This document shows positions 41,305-51,300 of a stretch of 64,000 nucleotides of DNA, in pieces. How positions within the stretch are numbered: the first letter of the stretch is position 1; each line of letters starts with the position of its first letter. Both the position numbers and the translations under genes were made by a program. This DNA comes from Selaginella moellendorffii (Eukaryota; Streptophyta; Lycopodiopsida; Selaginellales; Selaginellaceae), in the NCBI RefSeq assembly GCF_000143415.4, contig NW_003314277.1:2015670-2079669 (forward strand), given 5' to 3'. The notes below the pieces were generated by a model, which saw only the letters and a program-made list of their open reading frames with translations, had not been told where the DNA came from and searched no databases.

Positions 41305-41997
41305 GCTTGAGTCGACCGAGGCGATCAAAAAAGAGTTCAAAGAGAAACAAAGAAGAGAGAAGAGATTTCTTCTTCCTCCATGCATCGCATTGTTGGCCTC
41401 GTTCGTTCGTATTACATATAAATGGGGAATTAAGAAAGCGACATAGAACGAGCGGGCTACGTGGCACGATCTCGTGCAAAGAATCCAGCCATCCAGGTGT
41501 GACCAACGCGACGCCATGATCTAGCCGTACCGGCGTTGAGTTAAATCGTCCGTACGTTTTAGGGCGAGCAGGAGAGAGAGAGCTGGGAAAAGATCTCCCT
41601 TCGCGCCGTCACGAAAGCCGCAATTAGCACGGGGCGGACGAAGCGCGCGCGACGAAAAGGCAAGGTTGGAAAGAGCGTAGCGCAGCCAGGGCATTCCTCC
41701 ACTGCGATTTGGGCGTTTTAGGGTTTGTCAATCCGTGGCCTGTGTGTTCCACGCTTTTCATTCGAGTGCCACTTTCCCCAGCTCGCGTTCTTCTTTTTTT
41801 TTCTCCTCTTTTTTTCCCACCGTTTTGTGTTCCTTTATCCTACATTGCCCCGTTTTTTTTTTTTGGTTGAGTGAAGAAGAAAAGTTACAGCGGCTACGAT
41901 TCTTTTGATTCTTTTTCCGCATTTTGGCATTCGTTTTTCTTTGTTTTTTCGTCCTTTCTTTCGTTTTTTTTTTTCGTAAGTCTCCCGCCTTTTAGAT
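41305..41997. other. Intergenic / 5' region of Alba gene
   Basis: Leader-like T/C-rich sequence (41780-41975) precedes the Alba start, with a TTTTAGGGTTTGTC telo-box-like motif at about 41717. No further gene is seen. Confidence 0.5.
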
Positions 41998-43186
41998 ATG
42001 GATCGCTACCAGCGAGTGGAGAAACCTCGTCCCGAGACTCCAATTAGCGAGAATGAGATTCGCATTACCACCCAGGGAAAGATGAGGAACTACATCACTT
42101 ACGCGACCAACCTTCTCCAGGTATGGATAGATAGATCTCTCTTTTTATTCTTTATATTCCTTTTCATGGTTGTGCTCCATTCTTTACAGGACAAGGGAGC
42201 CTCTGAAATCGTCTTGAAGGCCATGGGTCGTGCTATCAACAAGACCGTTAACATCGCCGAGATCATCAAGGTTTGTAGTATTATCCTGTGTTCTTTTTGT
42301 AATATATATTCCATTTCCAGCGAAGGATTGCCGGTCTGCATCAGATCACTTTCATCGGCTCCACTGATATCACGGATGTTTGGGAGCCACTTGAAGAGGG
42401 CCTGACAACGTAAGTGTAGCGCAGCTTTTCCATGCTACTTTTTTTGCGAAGTCTGAAAAGTTCTTATTCTCTCTTTTGCAGGCTAGAAACCACTCGGCAC
42501 GTTTCAATGATCACCATCACGCTTTCTACGAAGGAGCTGGATACTGCCAACATCGGGTATGAAAACCACCTTATCCCTGTAACATTGGCTGTAAGCATTG
42601 CAATTTTTTAAATCACAGGTATCAGCCTCCACTCTCCCCGGATCAAGTGAAACCAAACATAGATTTCGACTATGTTGAAGCCGCAGGTATGATGCTGGAC
42701 TTTTCTTGCTGTCTATATATTGATCTTTCTCCTGCATTGTATAGACGCACCACCGCGTGGAAGGGGCCGTGGCCGTGGTCGTGGACGGGGAGGCCGAGGA
42801 AGAGGTATGAATTAGATTAGTCACGATTATGAGATGAAAGTTCTTTTCTGTTTTTTTGCTTAGAATCTGGGAATGGTATAGCCCCAGCTGCTGAGTATCC
42901 CGCCGGTGAAGCTCGAGGACGCGGGCGTGGAAGAGGTTGGGGCCGAGGACGTGGCCGGGGCCGTGGCCGCGGGACCGACTACGTCTCAGACGGTGCTGCT
43001 GGCTACGAAGAAAACTCTGAAGCTCCCCGTGGAAGAGGTAGAAGAGTGTTTCGAAGCTAAGGAAAGTTATATCTCACATCACTCTTTTCTTCTTTGGCAG
43101 GCCGTGGTCAGATGAAAGTGAGGGGTCGGGGAAGAGGTGGCGGCCGCGGTGATGCTCAAGCTGGAGAGGAAGCCCCGGTGGAATAG
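41998..43186 (+). CDS. Alba-domain nucleic-acid-binding protein with RGG tail
   Basis: Eight exons: 41998-42120, 42190-42270, 42321-42409, 42482-42556, 42619-42686, 42745-42804, 42864-43037 and 43101-43186. They encode 251 residues. The Alba domain spans about 15-115: ENEIRITTQGKMRNYITYA, ASEIVLKAMGRAINKTV, EIIKRRIAGLHQITFIGST, and STKELDTANIGYQPPL. The C-terminal half is RGG/GRG-rich (APPRGRGRGRGRGRG and similar). Plant Alba proteins of this MDF2-like type bind RNA and R-loops, and RGG tails add RNA affinity. All seven introns are short and GT-AG; exons are joined in several phases and every junction keeps frame. Confidence 0.93.
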
Positions 43187-45930
43187 CTGGTATGTCCATA
43201 GCCGTGGTTGACCGAGGGAGAGCGAGAGAAGTGAAAAAGAAAAGGGAGAGAGTTGGATTTTCGTGAGAGTTTGGCGATTCGATCGATCGACTCGTCGCAA
43301 CTCTCTTGGGAGAATGCTCGTGTTTTCGTTCGTCTTGGTTTTGTTTTTGGCTGCTCATGAGAGAGAGAGAGAGTGGGAGAGAATCTACTGTTCCTTATAT
43401 GCGTGTGTGCTTTTGTCTGGAACCACAAACAAAGGTATATTTTACACTCGAATATTCGCCACAACTTAGAAACCATCGAATCTTCTCCCCAACATTGAAA
43501 AGGAACTTAGAAGCATCAAGAAGGCGGGGTTGACTACATGGATCACCGCATTTGTCAAAGGAATACAAAAAAAACGCCAAAAGATAACTACTAGTGATGG
43601 GTGATGGATCAACGCTTGCATTTGTCAAAGGAACAGAAGAAAGGAAACAAGAAAACTATTGGGCCTCTTTGCAGGCCAGCTCCTCCCAACTCAAAAGGGC
43701 ATCTTTTCTCCTCTCCCATGGCCTGCTTTTGTTTGTTTTGTCGCGACTAACTTGCGGCATCTAAAATGTCACTTTCAAAGAGGCTCTGCGCCAAAAAAGG
43801 GGATCTTTGAACCATGTTCACGCTTCTCAGACTCAAGTTTTCTCTGACACTGACGACTCATGTGATCGAGTTTCAATGGTGATTGTCTCCAACAGCAAGA
43901 AAAGTGGAAATTCTTAATATATTCTTCTCTTCACGACACACATCACAGTTTCCTAAGCAGGCCAGAGTCCGTGATCCGGTCGGTATTATAGTTTTGCTGG
44001 TTGGATTGGATCCACAAGAGAGTAAAGACAGAAAGAAATCCCACTGCTTTTGCGCCTATAACTTGAATCGTTCCAAAAGAGCTCTGCAATGTAACCCTCG
44101 CATTCATCCATTTCATTCCCATCTTGGATGCGTGAAGTTAACGCCACATGAGATGCAACATGGGTGGTGGAATGAACCAAACCTCAAAATGCCAAGACGA
44201 GGTCAACCAACTATAGGTACGTAAAAATCTCAGATATTTTAGTATTACTTGTTGAAAGATCTAAGGCACTGTAGATGCAAATATAAATTAATCTAATCAA
44301 GTACAGATTTTGTACATGTATAAAATCTTTGTGCAATTTTTTGGGTGGATATTTGTAAGAAACGGCACACATGGTGTGTCACATGTATAGTTGCCATGTT
44401 AGTGGTTTGATGGTGTGAAATTGGGATAAAGCTTGCACAGAGAGGACCAAATGTTGGCTTTCTCAACCGGGCCTGCCACAAGTTTTGATGCACTCCACAA
44501 CGCATTCTGTCTTCGATCGTGGGCAGTGTGGCCGACAGAGAAATCCCAATCTTCTTCCGACGTGGATTAGGGCGGTGCCACTGGAAAAGCTGGCGGAGGC
44601 GGGGAACAGTTCTTGAGAGCCACTAGCCAGGCCTCCTTTGTTGTTGGGGGGGCCCTGGCATGGGGGCATCTTTGCAAAGTAAAGCATCTTCTTTACAAGA
44701 CAAATCAATTATTATAATAATTATAATAATAGTTGAACAATAATAATAATAGGAACAATGATGATGATGATGCCACAGCACAGTCGGGGAAGACAATTGG
44801 CTCTTTACAAGCCCACTTTGAAGCATGAAGCAGCATCCAGTTGTTCTGAATATGCTAAAGCTCCGCCCCAAAAACATTTGCACAGGAATTGGGAACACCC
44901 AGATGGATGCAGTTCTAGTTGCTGGGAAAGAATACAATATAAATGTTGATATAATAATAGATACAAATATAATATGCAGGAAAAAAAAAGAATGCAGGTC
45001 TCACATCAGACAATACTGCACTGGAAAGGGAGAAAAAGCACCAAAGGTATCGCCCCGCCCCGGGGCAAAACTATAGGTGTGTTTGCAGAACACACACCTT
45101 TGGTAGTGGGGGAGGGCCTTACAATTGGAACTTTAGCATCGTATAAACTGTGGAGAAGCTCCAAATCTGGAATCTGCCGCTGCACTCTTGAGTGGAGGGT
45201 CGGATCTTGAGATTTTTATGCGAGTCAAATTCAGGCGAGTGCGCAAAAACCTGATGAATGCGACGATCCGATTTCCCGGGGACAAAACAGCGACACGTCG
45301 AGAGGACATGTTTTCTCAAAAAACCCCAATTTGAATATTTGAATTAAATACAGAAAAGAAAGAGCTCAAAGATCCTGTTTGCCTTTAAGAAAATGGGGAG
45401 CACAACTTTGGGTTTCGAGGTTTTTTTGAATCCAAGGCATGGATTCTACAACATGTCCCGTTCATGTAGTGGATATTCCGCGGCATCCATCACTGTGTCG
45501 TGACATCCGGTACCCTCGTTTAATAATATTTAATTCATATGGATCCCAGTAAATTCCACAAAATTCTGCGGTTAAATCCCATATTTTTCACTTCGCGGGT
45601 GAAAATTCTAACCACGAAACCGTTGTGGATAAGATGGGGCGTTAGAGATATGACTTCACGTCGCACACCCTCAACGCGAAATGCACAAATTTTTTAAAAA
45701 TAACTTGGCGGGCGTTCGTTACTTTAGCTTAGCTTAACCTAACCCCAAATGGGCTTAGATTAACGGCAGAGAAACCTGTATATAAAGAAACCCCCCCTCC
45801 CCTTTTCATCCACAGCATCACCATATTTTTTTCCTCCTCCCATTTCCAGTAGAAGCGCGCTTCTCTGTTCCTTCACACGCTTTGCGGTCGATCGATCGAC
45901 CTCTCTACTCTCTTATCTCATCCTCCAGCG
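43187..45930. other. Long intergenic region with microsatellites
   Basis: This 2.7-kb stretch has no gene I can support. Open frames such as 43883-44224 lack domain features. It holds GA repeats (43361-43382), AT-rich trinucleotide runs of TAA/ATA and GAT type (about 44711-44772) and an A/G-rich stretch. The last 150 bp are promoter and leader of the FAF gene, including the TATA box. Confidence 0.5.
45777..45786 (+). promoter_or_regulatory. TATA box of the FAF-domain gene
   Basis: TGTATATAAAG-type sequence about 150 bp upstream of ATG 45931. It is followed by a C run and a T/C-rich leader typical of plant 5' UTRs. Confidence 0.6.
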
Positions 45931-46635
45931 ATGGAATTGATTCGCTCGCTCGACTCCTGCGTCGATTCCTCCCGGCGCGCGCCGATCAGCAGCGCGCGGG
46001 ATAGGAAATTCCCCCCGCCGATGCCGATGGCTGTCCAGTTCGTCAACACGAAGAGCGATTGCTGCCCGGATGAGATGGTGCGGGGCGTCCGGCTCCAGGC
46101 GGTGCGCAGCAATGGGAGGTTCGTCCTCCAGGAGGTGAAAATTCCCAGCGATCAGATCGTCTTCGTTCACAAATTCCGGGAGCAGGGGCGTCTTGTGCTC
46201 CAGATCGTCCGCCCCAAATCCGAGGAGAAAATCGCGAAAACCGCCGAGCGCAAGGAGGAAATCAGTGTGGTTGCACCGGCGATTTCATGCGCGGCCTTGC
46301 CAATCGTCGAGAAATCTCCTCTTGCTATCGCCCCCGCGGCTCCTCCCGCCATCAAACCAATCGCCCCTCTTTCTCCTCTGGCACCCAAATCGATCGCTCC
46401 CGCCGCGATTTCTCCAGCGATTCCCAGAGCCATTGTCGATCCAGAGCCAGCGCCAGCAGCTCCACTGGTGGCAGCGCACCAGCCACATTCCAATTCCTCG
46501 CTGGAATCGTGTGGAGAGGAGGCGAAGAAGAAGAAATTGCCACAGCAAGACGCCCATCTCTTGCAAGAACTGATTGGAGCGTGCGCAAATCGGATGGCCA
46601 GGATTCACGTTCCGTACGGGATAGCCGTACGATAG
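45931..46635 (+). CDS. FAF (FANTASTIC FOUR)-domain protein
   Basis: This single-exon gene encodes 234 residues. The region about 26-95 (KFPPPMPMAVQFVNTKSD, then NGRFVLQEVKIPS, then REQGRLVLQIVRP) fits the FAF pattern: FPPPL, followed by R..GR.VL.EV.IPS and ..DGRL.L. An Ala/Pro-rich linker and a short basic stretch (EEAKKKKLPQQ) follow. FAF proteins modulate WUSCHEL and shoot-meristem size in Arabidopsis; their role in lycophytes is unknown. No signal or membrane segment is present. The call rests on one short domain. Confidence 0.7.
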   Translation: MELIRSLDSCVDSSRRAPISSARDRKFPPPMPMAVQFVNTKSDCCPDEMVRGVRLQAVRSNGRFVLQEVKIPSDQIVFVHKFREQGRLVLQIVRPKSEEKIAKTAERKEEISVVAPAISCAALPIVEKSPLAIAPAAPPAIKPIAPLSPLAPKSIAPAAISPAIPRAIVDPEPAPAAPLVAAHQPHSNSSLESCGEEAKKKKLPQQDAHLLQELIGACANRMARIHVPYGIAVR

Positions 46636-46780
46636 AGCTCCTAGTAACTAAGTTTTTGTTCTTAGGCAATCTTGACCCTAGATTTTAATCAATCCAACGG
46701 CTTTTCTTGGCAGTACTTATCCACCGTAGATCTCAGCGGATCCGACGGCTCTGGTTGGGTTCTTGTTCTTGTGGAAGGGA

Positions 46781-48454
46781 ATGCCCGGCAGCGCAGCCCC
46801 ACTCATCCAATCGTGTATCGATCGCGGGGAGCTGGATCGCGCCGCAAGGATCTATTGCGAGGAGTCGCGATCGCCGGCGGAGTGCGAGCCGTACTGCGGG
46901 AACTTGATTCTCGCGGCATTCGCCCGGCTAGGGCATTCGCGCGACGCCAAGGCACTGTTTGATCGCATGGGCGACAGGGACATTGTGTCCTGGACCACAA
47001 TGTTGCGCGCCTACGCCACCGCCGGCGATCTAGAGGAATCGCGAGCCATCTTCGCCGCGATGCCGTGCTGGGACGTGATCGCCATGAATTCGCTGCTGGA
47101 TGCGTATGCCCGGGTGGGGCACCTCGATTCCCTGCTCGAGCTCTTCGATTCCATGCCGGAGTGGAGCCGATCGTCGCTGACGAGCGCCATCGCCGCCCAC
47201 GGCCGGCGCGGGAATGTGAAAGAGTGCCTTAGCCTTTTCCGCGACATGGAAGAGCACGACCTCGTCGCCGCCAACGCCGTCTTGACGGCCTTCTCGCGTA
47301 ACGGGGATTTTGATTCCGCCAAGGCACTGTTTGATTCCCTGCCGTGCGCGAGCATCGTGACATGGAACGCCATGCTGTGTGCCCACGTCACTGCCGGCCA
47401 CTTGGAGGCCGCCACGTGTATGTTCGAGTCCATGCCTGCGAGGGACCCCGTGACGTGGACAGCCCTAATCTCGGCATTTGCCGCGGCCGGGGATTTGGGC
47501 GCGGCGAAAGCCCTGTTCGATTCCATGCCCCAACGCGACCTCGCGGCGTGCAATCTGATCATCGCGGCGCTCGCGCAGCGCGGATTTATCGACGCCGCGC
47601 GACGAATCTTCGATTCCATGCCGGAATGGGACGTGGTTTCGTGCACGGCAATGCTCGCGGCATTCGCGCGCAACGGGCTGCTGGAAGACGCGAGGCACGT
47701 CTTCGGTTCCATCCCTGCCGCCAACGTCGTGACTTGGACCGCCATGCTGGCGGCGTATGGACGGAACGGCCACCTGGATACCGCCCAGTGCCTGTTCCGT
47801 GGCATGCCCGTCGCGAGCACTGTGACGTGGAACGCCATGCTGGCGACATTCGCGCACGCGGGGCAGCTGAACCAGTTTGCCACGATAGCGCCAATGCCTG
47901 ATGTGGACGTGGTGACGTGGAACACCGTCCTCGCTCACACGGGCGACCTCCAAGACGCTGGGCGGATATTCGCCACAATGCCCGAGAGAGATTCCAGCTC
48001 GTGGAACGCAGTGCCTGTTATGTATGCTCAAAGAGGGCATATCGAAAAGACGCTGGAGCTTTACTGGGCGATGCTACTCCATGGCTTCCAGCCGACCGGA
48101 GCTTCCTTCCTGTGTGTTCTTCTCGGTTGTAGCCATGCCGGCGACGTTGATCGAGGCTTGAGCTACTTTCGATCGATGAGACTGGATCACGGCTTTGATG
48201 TTCGCAAGGAACACTTTAGCTGCATGGTTGATCTTCTGTCTAGAGCTGGACACTTTGTCGAAGCCAAAGAACTCGTCCAGACCATGCCTTTTGTTCCAAA
48301 GATCCAGGATTTCACCTGTTTGATCCGAGGTCCCAGCAGTGGCAGCACTGTCCACGAGAGCGAAATGATCGAGCTGGACGAGAGCAATGGCGCAGCTTAT
48401 GTTCTAACTCGCGAGATCCTACAAAGTACGCGAAGAAACTTATTGGAGCTGTGA
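46781..48454 (+). CDS. PPR protein made mostly of 31-residue S-type repeats
   Basis: This single-exon gene encodes 557 residues from ATG 46781. The N-terminal two thirds are near-regular 31-residue units of the form A..LFDSMP.RD.V.W.AMLAAYAR.GHL, that is S motifs with few P or L types. L/P-like motifs (GFQPTGASFLCVLLGCSHAG) and an FSCMVDLLSRAGHFVEA segment follow near the C-terminus. A weak E-like tail ends the protein; no DYW domain is present. The role is presumably organelle RNA binding. The very similar tandem units suggest growth by internal duplication. The leader sits close to the FAF 3' end (145 bp). Confidence 0.92.
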   Translation: MPGSAAPLIQSCIDRGELDRAARIYCEESRSPAECEPYCGNLILAAFARLGHSRDAKALFDRMGDRDIVSWTTMLRAYATAGDLEESRAIFAAMPCWDVIAMNSLLDAYARVGHLDSLLELFDSMPEWSRSSLTSAIAAHGRRGNVKECLSLFRDMEEHDLVAANAVLTAFSRNGDFDSAKALFDSLPCASIVTWNAMLCAHVTAGHLEAATCMFESMPARDPVTWTALISAFAAAGDLGAAKALFDSMPQRDLAACNLIIAALAQRGFIDAARRIFDSMPEWDVVSCTAMLAAFARNGLLEDARHVFGSIPAANVVTWTAMLAAYGRNGHLDTAQCLFRGMPVASTVTWNAMLATFAHAGQLNQFATIAPMPDVDVVTWNTVLAHTGDLQDAGRIFATMPERDSSSWNAVPVMYAQRGHIEKTLELYWAMLLHGFQPTGASFLCVLLGCSHAGDVDRGLSYFRSMRLDHGFDVRKEHFSCMVDLLSRAGHFVEAKELVQTMPFVPKIQDFTCLIRGPSSGSTVHESEMIELDESNGAAYVLTREILQSTRRNLLEL

Positions 48455-48558
48455 TCAAAGACAAGAAAAGTATGTCCAGCATTATTCGACGTAAGAGAAG
48501 AAAAGAAAAGAGAAAGCAAGTTCGATCGAGAGAACTAGCTTCATACCTCCGATGCCTC

Positions 48559-49046
48559 TCATCGGTTTTGCTTCTCCCACCAATCGAGGAACTTCTTCTT
48601 TGGCTCCGTTCGCTTGAATTTGTAAAGACCCAGCGCGAAGTTTGCTAGCTCGCCTCCCAGCGCCATGCCGACGAATCCCCCTCCAAGAATCGCCATTGCA
48701 GTGACTGCGGAGAAAAAGATAGAACACCAATGAATCAATTTTTCCATCGAAGGATAACTTTACTTCGTGGTTGCTTGCCGAGCGCGTGAGACATGAATCC
48801 AGTTCCAACAGCGCCTCCGGCAGTGCCGGCGTAGCAGAATAGCTTCGCGTCATTCATCTTTCGGAGCTGCGGAGGATCGATCGGGGTAGAATCGGTGGCA
48901 TTTCGATCGAAAAATCTTACCTGAGGCCCGTAGACTGGATCCGAGGCGATGAACGTATCCACATCCTTCTTGGTGTATGGCGGCAGCGATTTCGCCCTGA
49001 GCAGCACTTCCTTGAGATCGCGGAAGGGATCCTTGAGCACATCCAT
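48559..49046 (-). CDS. Small membrane protein, SDH6-like
   Basis: Exons 48921-49046, 48764-48866 and 48559-48704 encode 124 residues. A soluble N-terminus contains SDPVYGPQLRKMNDAKLFCY. Two Gly-rich membrane spans (about 53-72 and 79-98; AGTAGGAVGTGF and AILGGGFVGMALGGELA) and a tail LYKFKRTEPKKKFLDWWEKQ follow. The DPVYGPQ and C-terminal WWE features recall the plant-specific complex II subunit SDH6, but I recognise this only by general pattern. Mitochondrial inner membrane is therefore an inference. It is divergent from the ARFRP1 gene, 162 bp away. Confidence 0.65.
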
Positions 49047-49208
49047 CCTCCCTCCAAGAACCCTAATGTCGCTTTCTTTTTACTTCTAGGGCAAAGTTTA
49101 GGGCAAATTTGGGCCCCGTGGGCGCAAAATCTAGCATTTCTTATACGGTAGCCATGGCTTAGGTTGGGAGCTCCGCGAAGCGATCGATCGATCGAGGTGC
49201 GAGACAGG
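49047..49208. promoter_or_regulatory. Compact bidirectional promoter (SDH6-like / ARFRP1)
   Basis: 162 bp between two divergent start codons. A telo-box-like GAACCCTAATG motif (about 49059-49069) is near the SDH6-like start. No TATA box is obvious. Confidence 0.55.
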
Positions 49209-50175
49209 ATGTTCTCGCTCTTGTATGGATTGTGGAAGTATCTCTTCAGCAAGGCGGAGTTCCACGTTTTGATCCTCGGCATTGACAAGGCGGGGAAGAC
49301 TGTAAGCTCTCCTAGAACCCTGATTCTTTCACTTGTCGTGCTCGCGATCTCGAATCTGAGCTGAATTCTTTGCTTCTTTCGCGATCTAGACATTGCTGGA
49401 GAAGCTTAAGACTATCTACTCGGATTTCGAGGGCCTCCCGCCGGATCGAATCGTCCCTACTGTCGGCCTCAATATCGGCCGTGTGGAAGCTTACAAGTCG
49501 AAGCTTATTTTTTGGGATCTAGGAGGACAGGTCGGTGTCGCGAAGAACTTTGGTTTTCGCATTGTTTATCTGCTTGGATGTGATTTTTCGTGTGAAATGC
49601 AGCTAGGCTTGCGCACGATCTGGGAGAAATATTTCGAAGAAGCTCATGCGATTGTTTTCGTCGTGGATGCTGCAAACCATGCTCGATTTGACGACGCAAA
49701 GTCTGCTCTTGGTACGTTATATATAAGCTTTCTTCGTTCCCTTTCCATTCTTTCTTTCTTAGAAGGATTTTTCTTTCGTTATGTTGTAGAGAAAGCTCTG
49801 AGGCACAAGGATTTGCAAGACGCACCATTGCTCATTTTTGCCAACAAACAGGCAAGTGCCTACATACTTTTGTTCGATTTTCTTCTAAGTTCTTCCTGCT
49901 GTCCAGGACGTACAAGGAGCTGTAACAGCGGAAGAACTCACCACATTCTTGGACTTGAAAGAAATCGACGAGAGACCTTCGTTTGTGAAAGAAATCTCTG
50001 CTTATGATGGGTACACCTTTGATCTCTTTGCATGATTTGTTTTCTTTTATCACGTCGAAAGCTCTGTCTCAGGACTGGCATCAGAGACGGGGTAATGTGG
50101 CTTGTTGAAGAGATGAAGCGAAGCAAGCGTTCAGAGATGCTTAGGCAGCACTCAGATATTAATGTGGTTGTGTAA
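49209..50175 (+). CDS. ARFRP1: ADP-ribosylation factor-related GTPase (ARFRP1 type)
   Basis: Six exons: 49209-49301, 49390-49530, 49603-49711, 49790-49851, 49907-50010 and 50073-50175. They encode 203 residues. All G boxes are present: GIDKAGKT (24-31), PTVGLNIG (switch I), WDLGGQ (73-78) and NKQD (133-136). The N-terminus MFSLLYGLWKYLF lacks the Gly2 of myristoylated ARFs, as in ARFRP1, which is N-acetylated and works at the trans-Golgi upstream of ARL1. The R-x-WEKYFEEAHA segment matches plant ARFRP1. Intron 4 begins with GC (CAG/GCAAGT). A retroelement remnant starts about 100 bp downstream. Confidence 0.95.
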
Positions 50176-50273
50176 AAAAAATTCTTATCTGAAAATAAGT
50201 TATTGGTATCAGGATTGTGAGTTAGTCTGAGGCAAGTTTGGGTGCAATATGGGATAATGGATATATTTAGAAT

Positions 50274-50881
50274 ATGTTTAAATATTTTGGCACTATTTTA
50301 ATGATTTGTGAGTGTATAGAAGTGTTGGTCTCGGCCATTACAACTTATGCGAAGCAATTACATCAAGGTTGGCTTAGAGCTACTGAGGCAATAAGCAAAG
50401 CTCAAGATAAGTATCAACATGATAAAGATCAGTATCGTCAGGATGTATCCTATCAAGTAGGAGATCAGGTGTGGCTATCTTCCCAGACCTTGAATATTAA
50501 GGGATCTTTGTTTCAGAAGCTGTTACCAAAATATGTTAGACCCTAGGTTTTGAAACAAATTAGTGATATATCCTATCAGTTGGATTTTCCTGCAGAAATA
50601 TCCAATGTTCATAATGTATTTCATACCAAATTATTGGCTCCTTACACTATAAATGTTGCATGTCCAAGGGAAATTCGTCCACCACCAAAAGTTGCAGATG
50701 GTGAACCTGAGTATGAAGCTGAAATTATCTTGGATTCTTGGTTCTGGAGACGGGATCGTATGAAGGAATATTGCGTTAAATGGAAAGGTTACCCAACTTA
50801 TGAATCAACTTGGGAGCCTTTTAGGAATCTTATATATGCTTGTAAGTCTGTCATAGAGTATGAAAATTATAATAAAGACTA
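50274..50881 (+). pseudogene. Ty3/gypsy chromovirus remnant: integrase C-terminus and chromodomain
   Basis: One frame holds the integrase C-terminal part (AQDKYQHDKDQYRQDVSYQVGD, GDQVWLSSQTL), an in-frame TAG at about 50544, then [21 protein letters not shown] and a chromodomain-like tail ([35 protein letters not shown]). Aromatic cage-type Trp and Tyr residues remain. This is the end of a chromovirus polyprotein; upstream domains are missing, so it is dead. It lies just downstream of ARFRP1, in the same orientation. Confidence 0.9.
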
Positions 50882-51037
50882 GCTTTTGTAAATCTTGTAA
50901 TAAATCTTGCAAATCAATAAAGTAATATCTTTCTATAAATCAAAGTTTCACTTCTCTCGTTCGTTAATACTTAAGTCAGTTTTGGTAGACTGACTTTGGC
51001 ACTTCGATGCACAGATTCAATCCATAGGAGGGTTGTG

Positions 51038-51300
51038 TAGTGCACCTTATCTCTCTTCCATTAAGCCAACTGGAAAAGGGGCAATTGCTTGATAAAAGAG
51101 CCCTTAATGGTTATTTTATCCTCATTTATCCCCCAAGGTTCCAAGGATCCACGGTGACAGTATATCCCCATGATCACATGCGCTACATTCACCCCCCCCC
51201 CCCCCCCTTTATAGATGTCAATGTCTTTATTGACTATTAATTACAACCCTTATTGAGCCAAGAGGAACCAGCACCTCCATTTTCGCACTAAATCTACCAA
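51038..51300 (-). repeat. LTR-like repeat, minus orientation (copy L1)
   Basis: The reverse complement of this stretch matches 54760-55015 and, in part, 54453-54520: the blocks TTGGCTCAATAA, TCAATAAAGACATTGA, GGATAAAATA and AAGCAATTGCCCC. It includes a run of 16 C (51192-51207). With the PBS at 53164 on the same strand, it may be the 3' LTR of a short element with a 1.7-kb non-coding interior. Confidence 0.6.

Noticed and set aside
43883-44224. 113-codon open frame in the 43.2-45.9-kb spacer.
   Set aside because: No domain, signal or splice context; composition is like the surrounding non-coding DNA.
47011-47925. 304-codon minus-strand frame inside the S-type PPR gene.
   Set aside because: An antisense shadow produced by regular 93-bp S-motif units; it has no independent signature.
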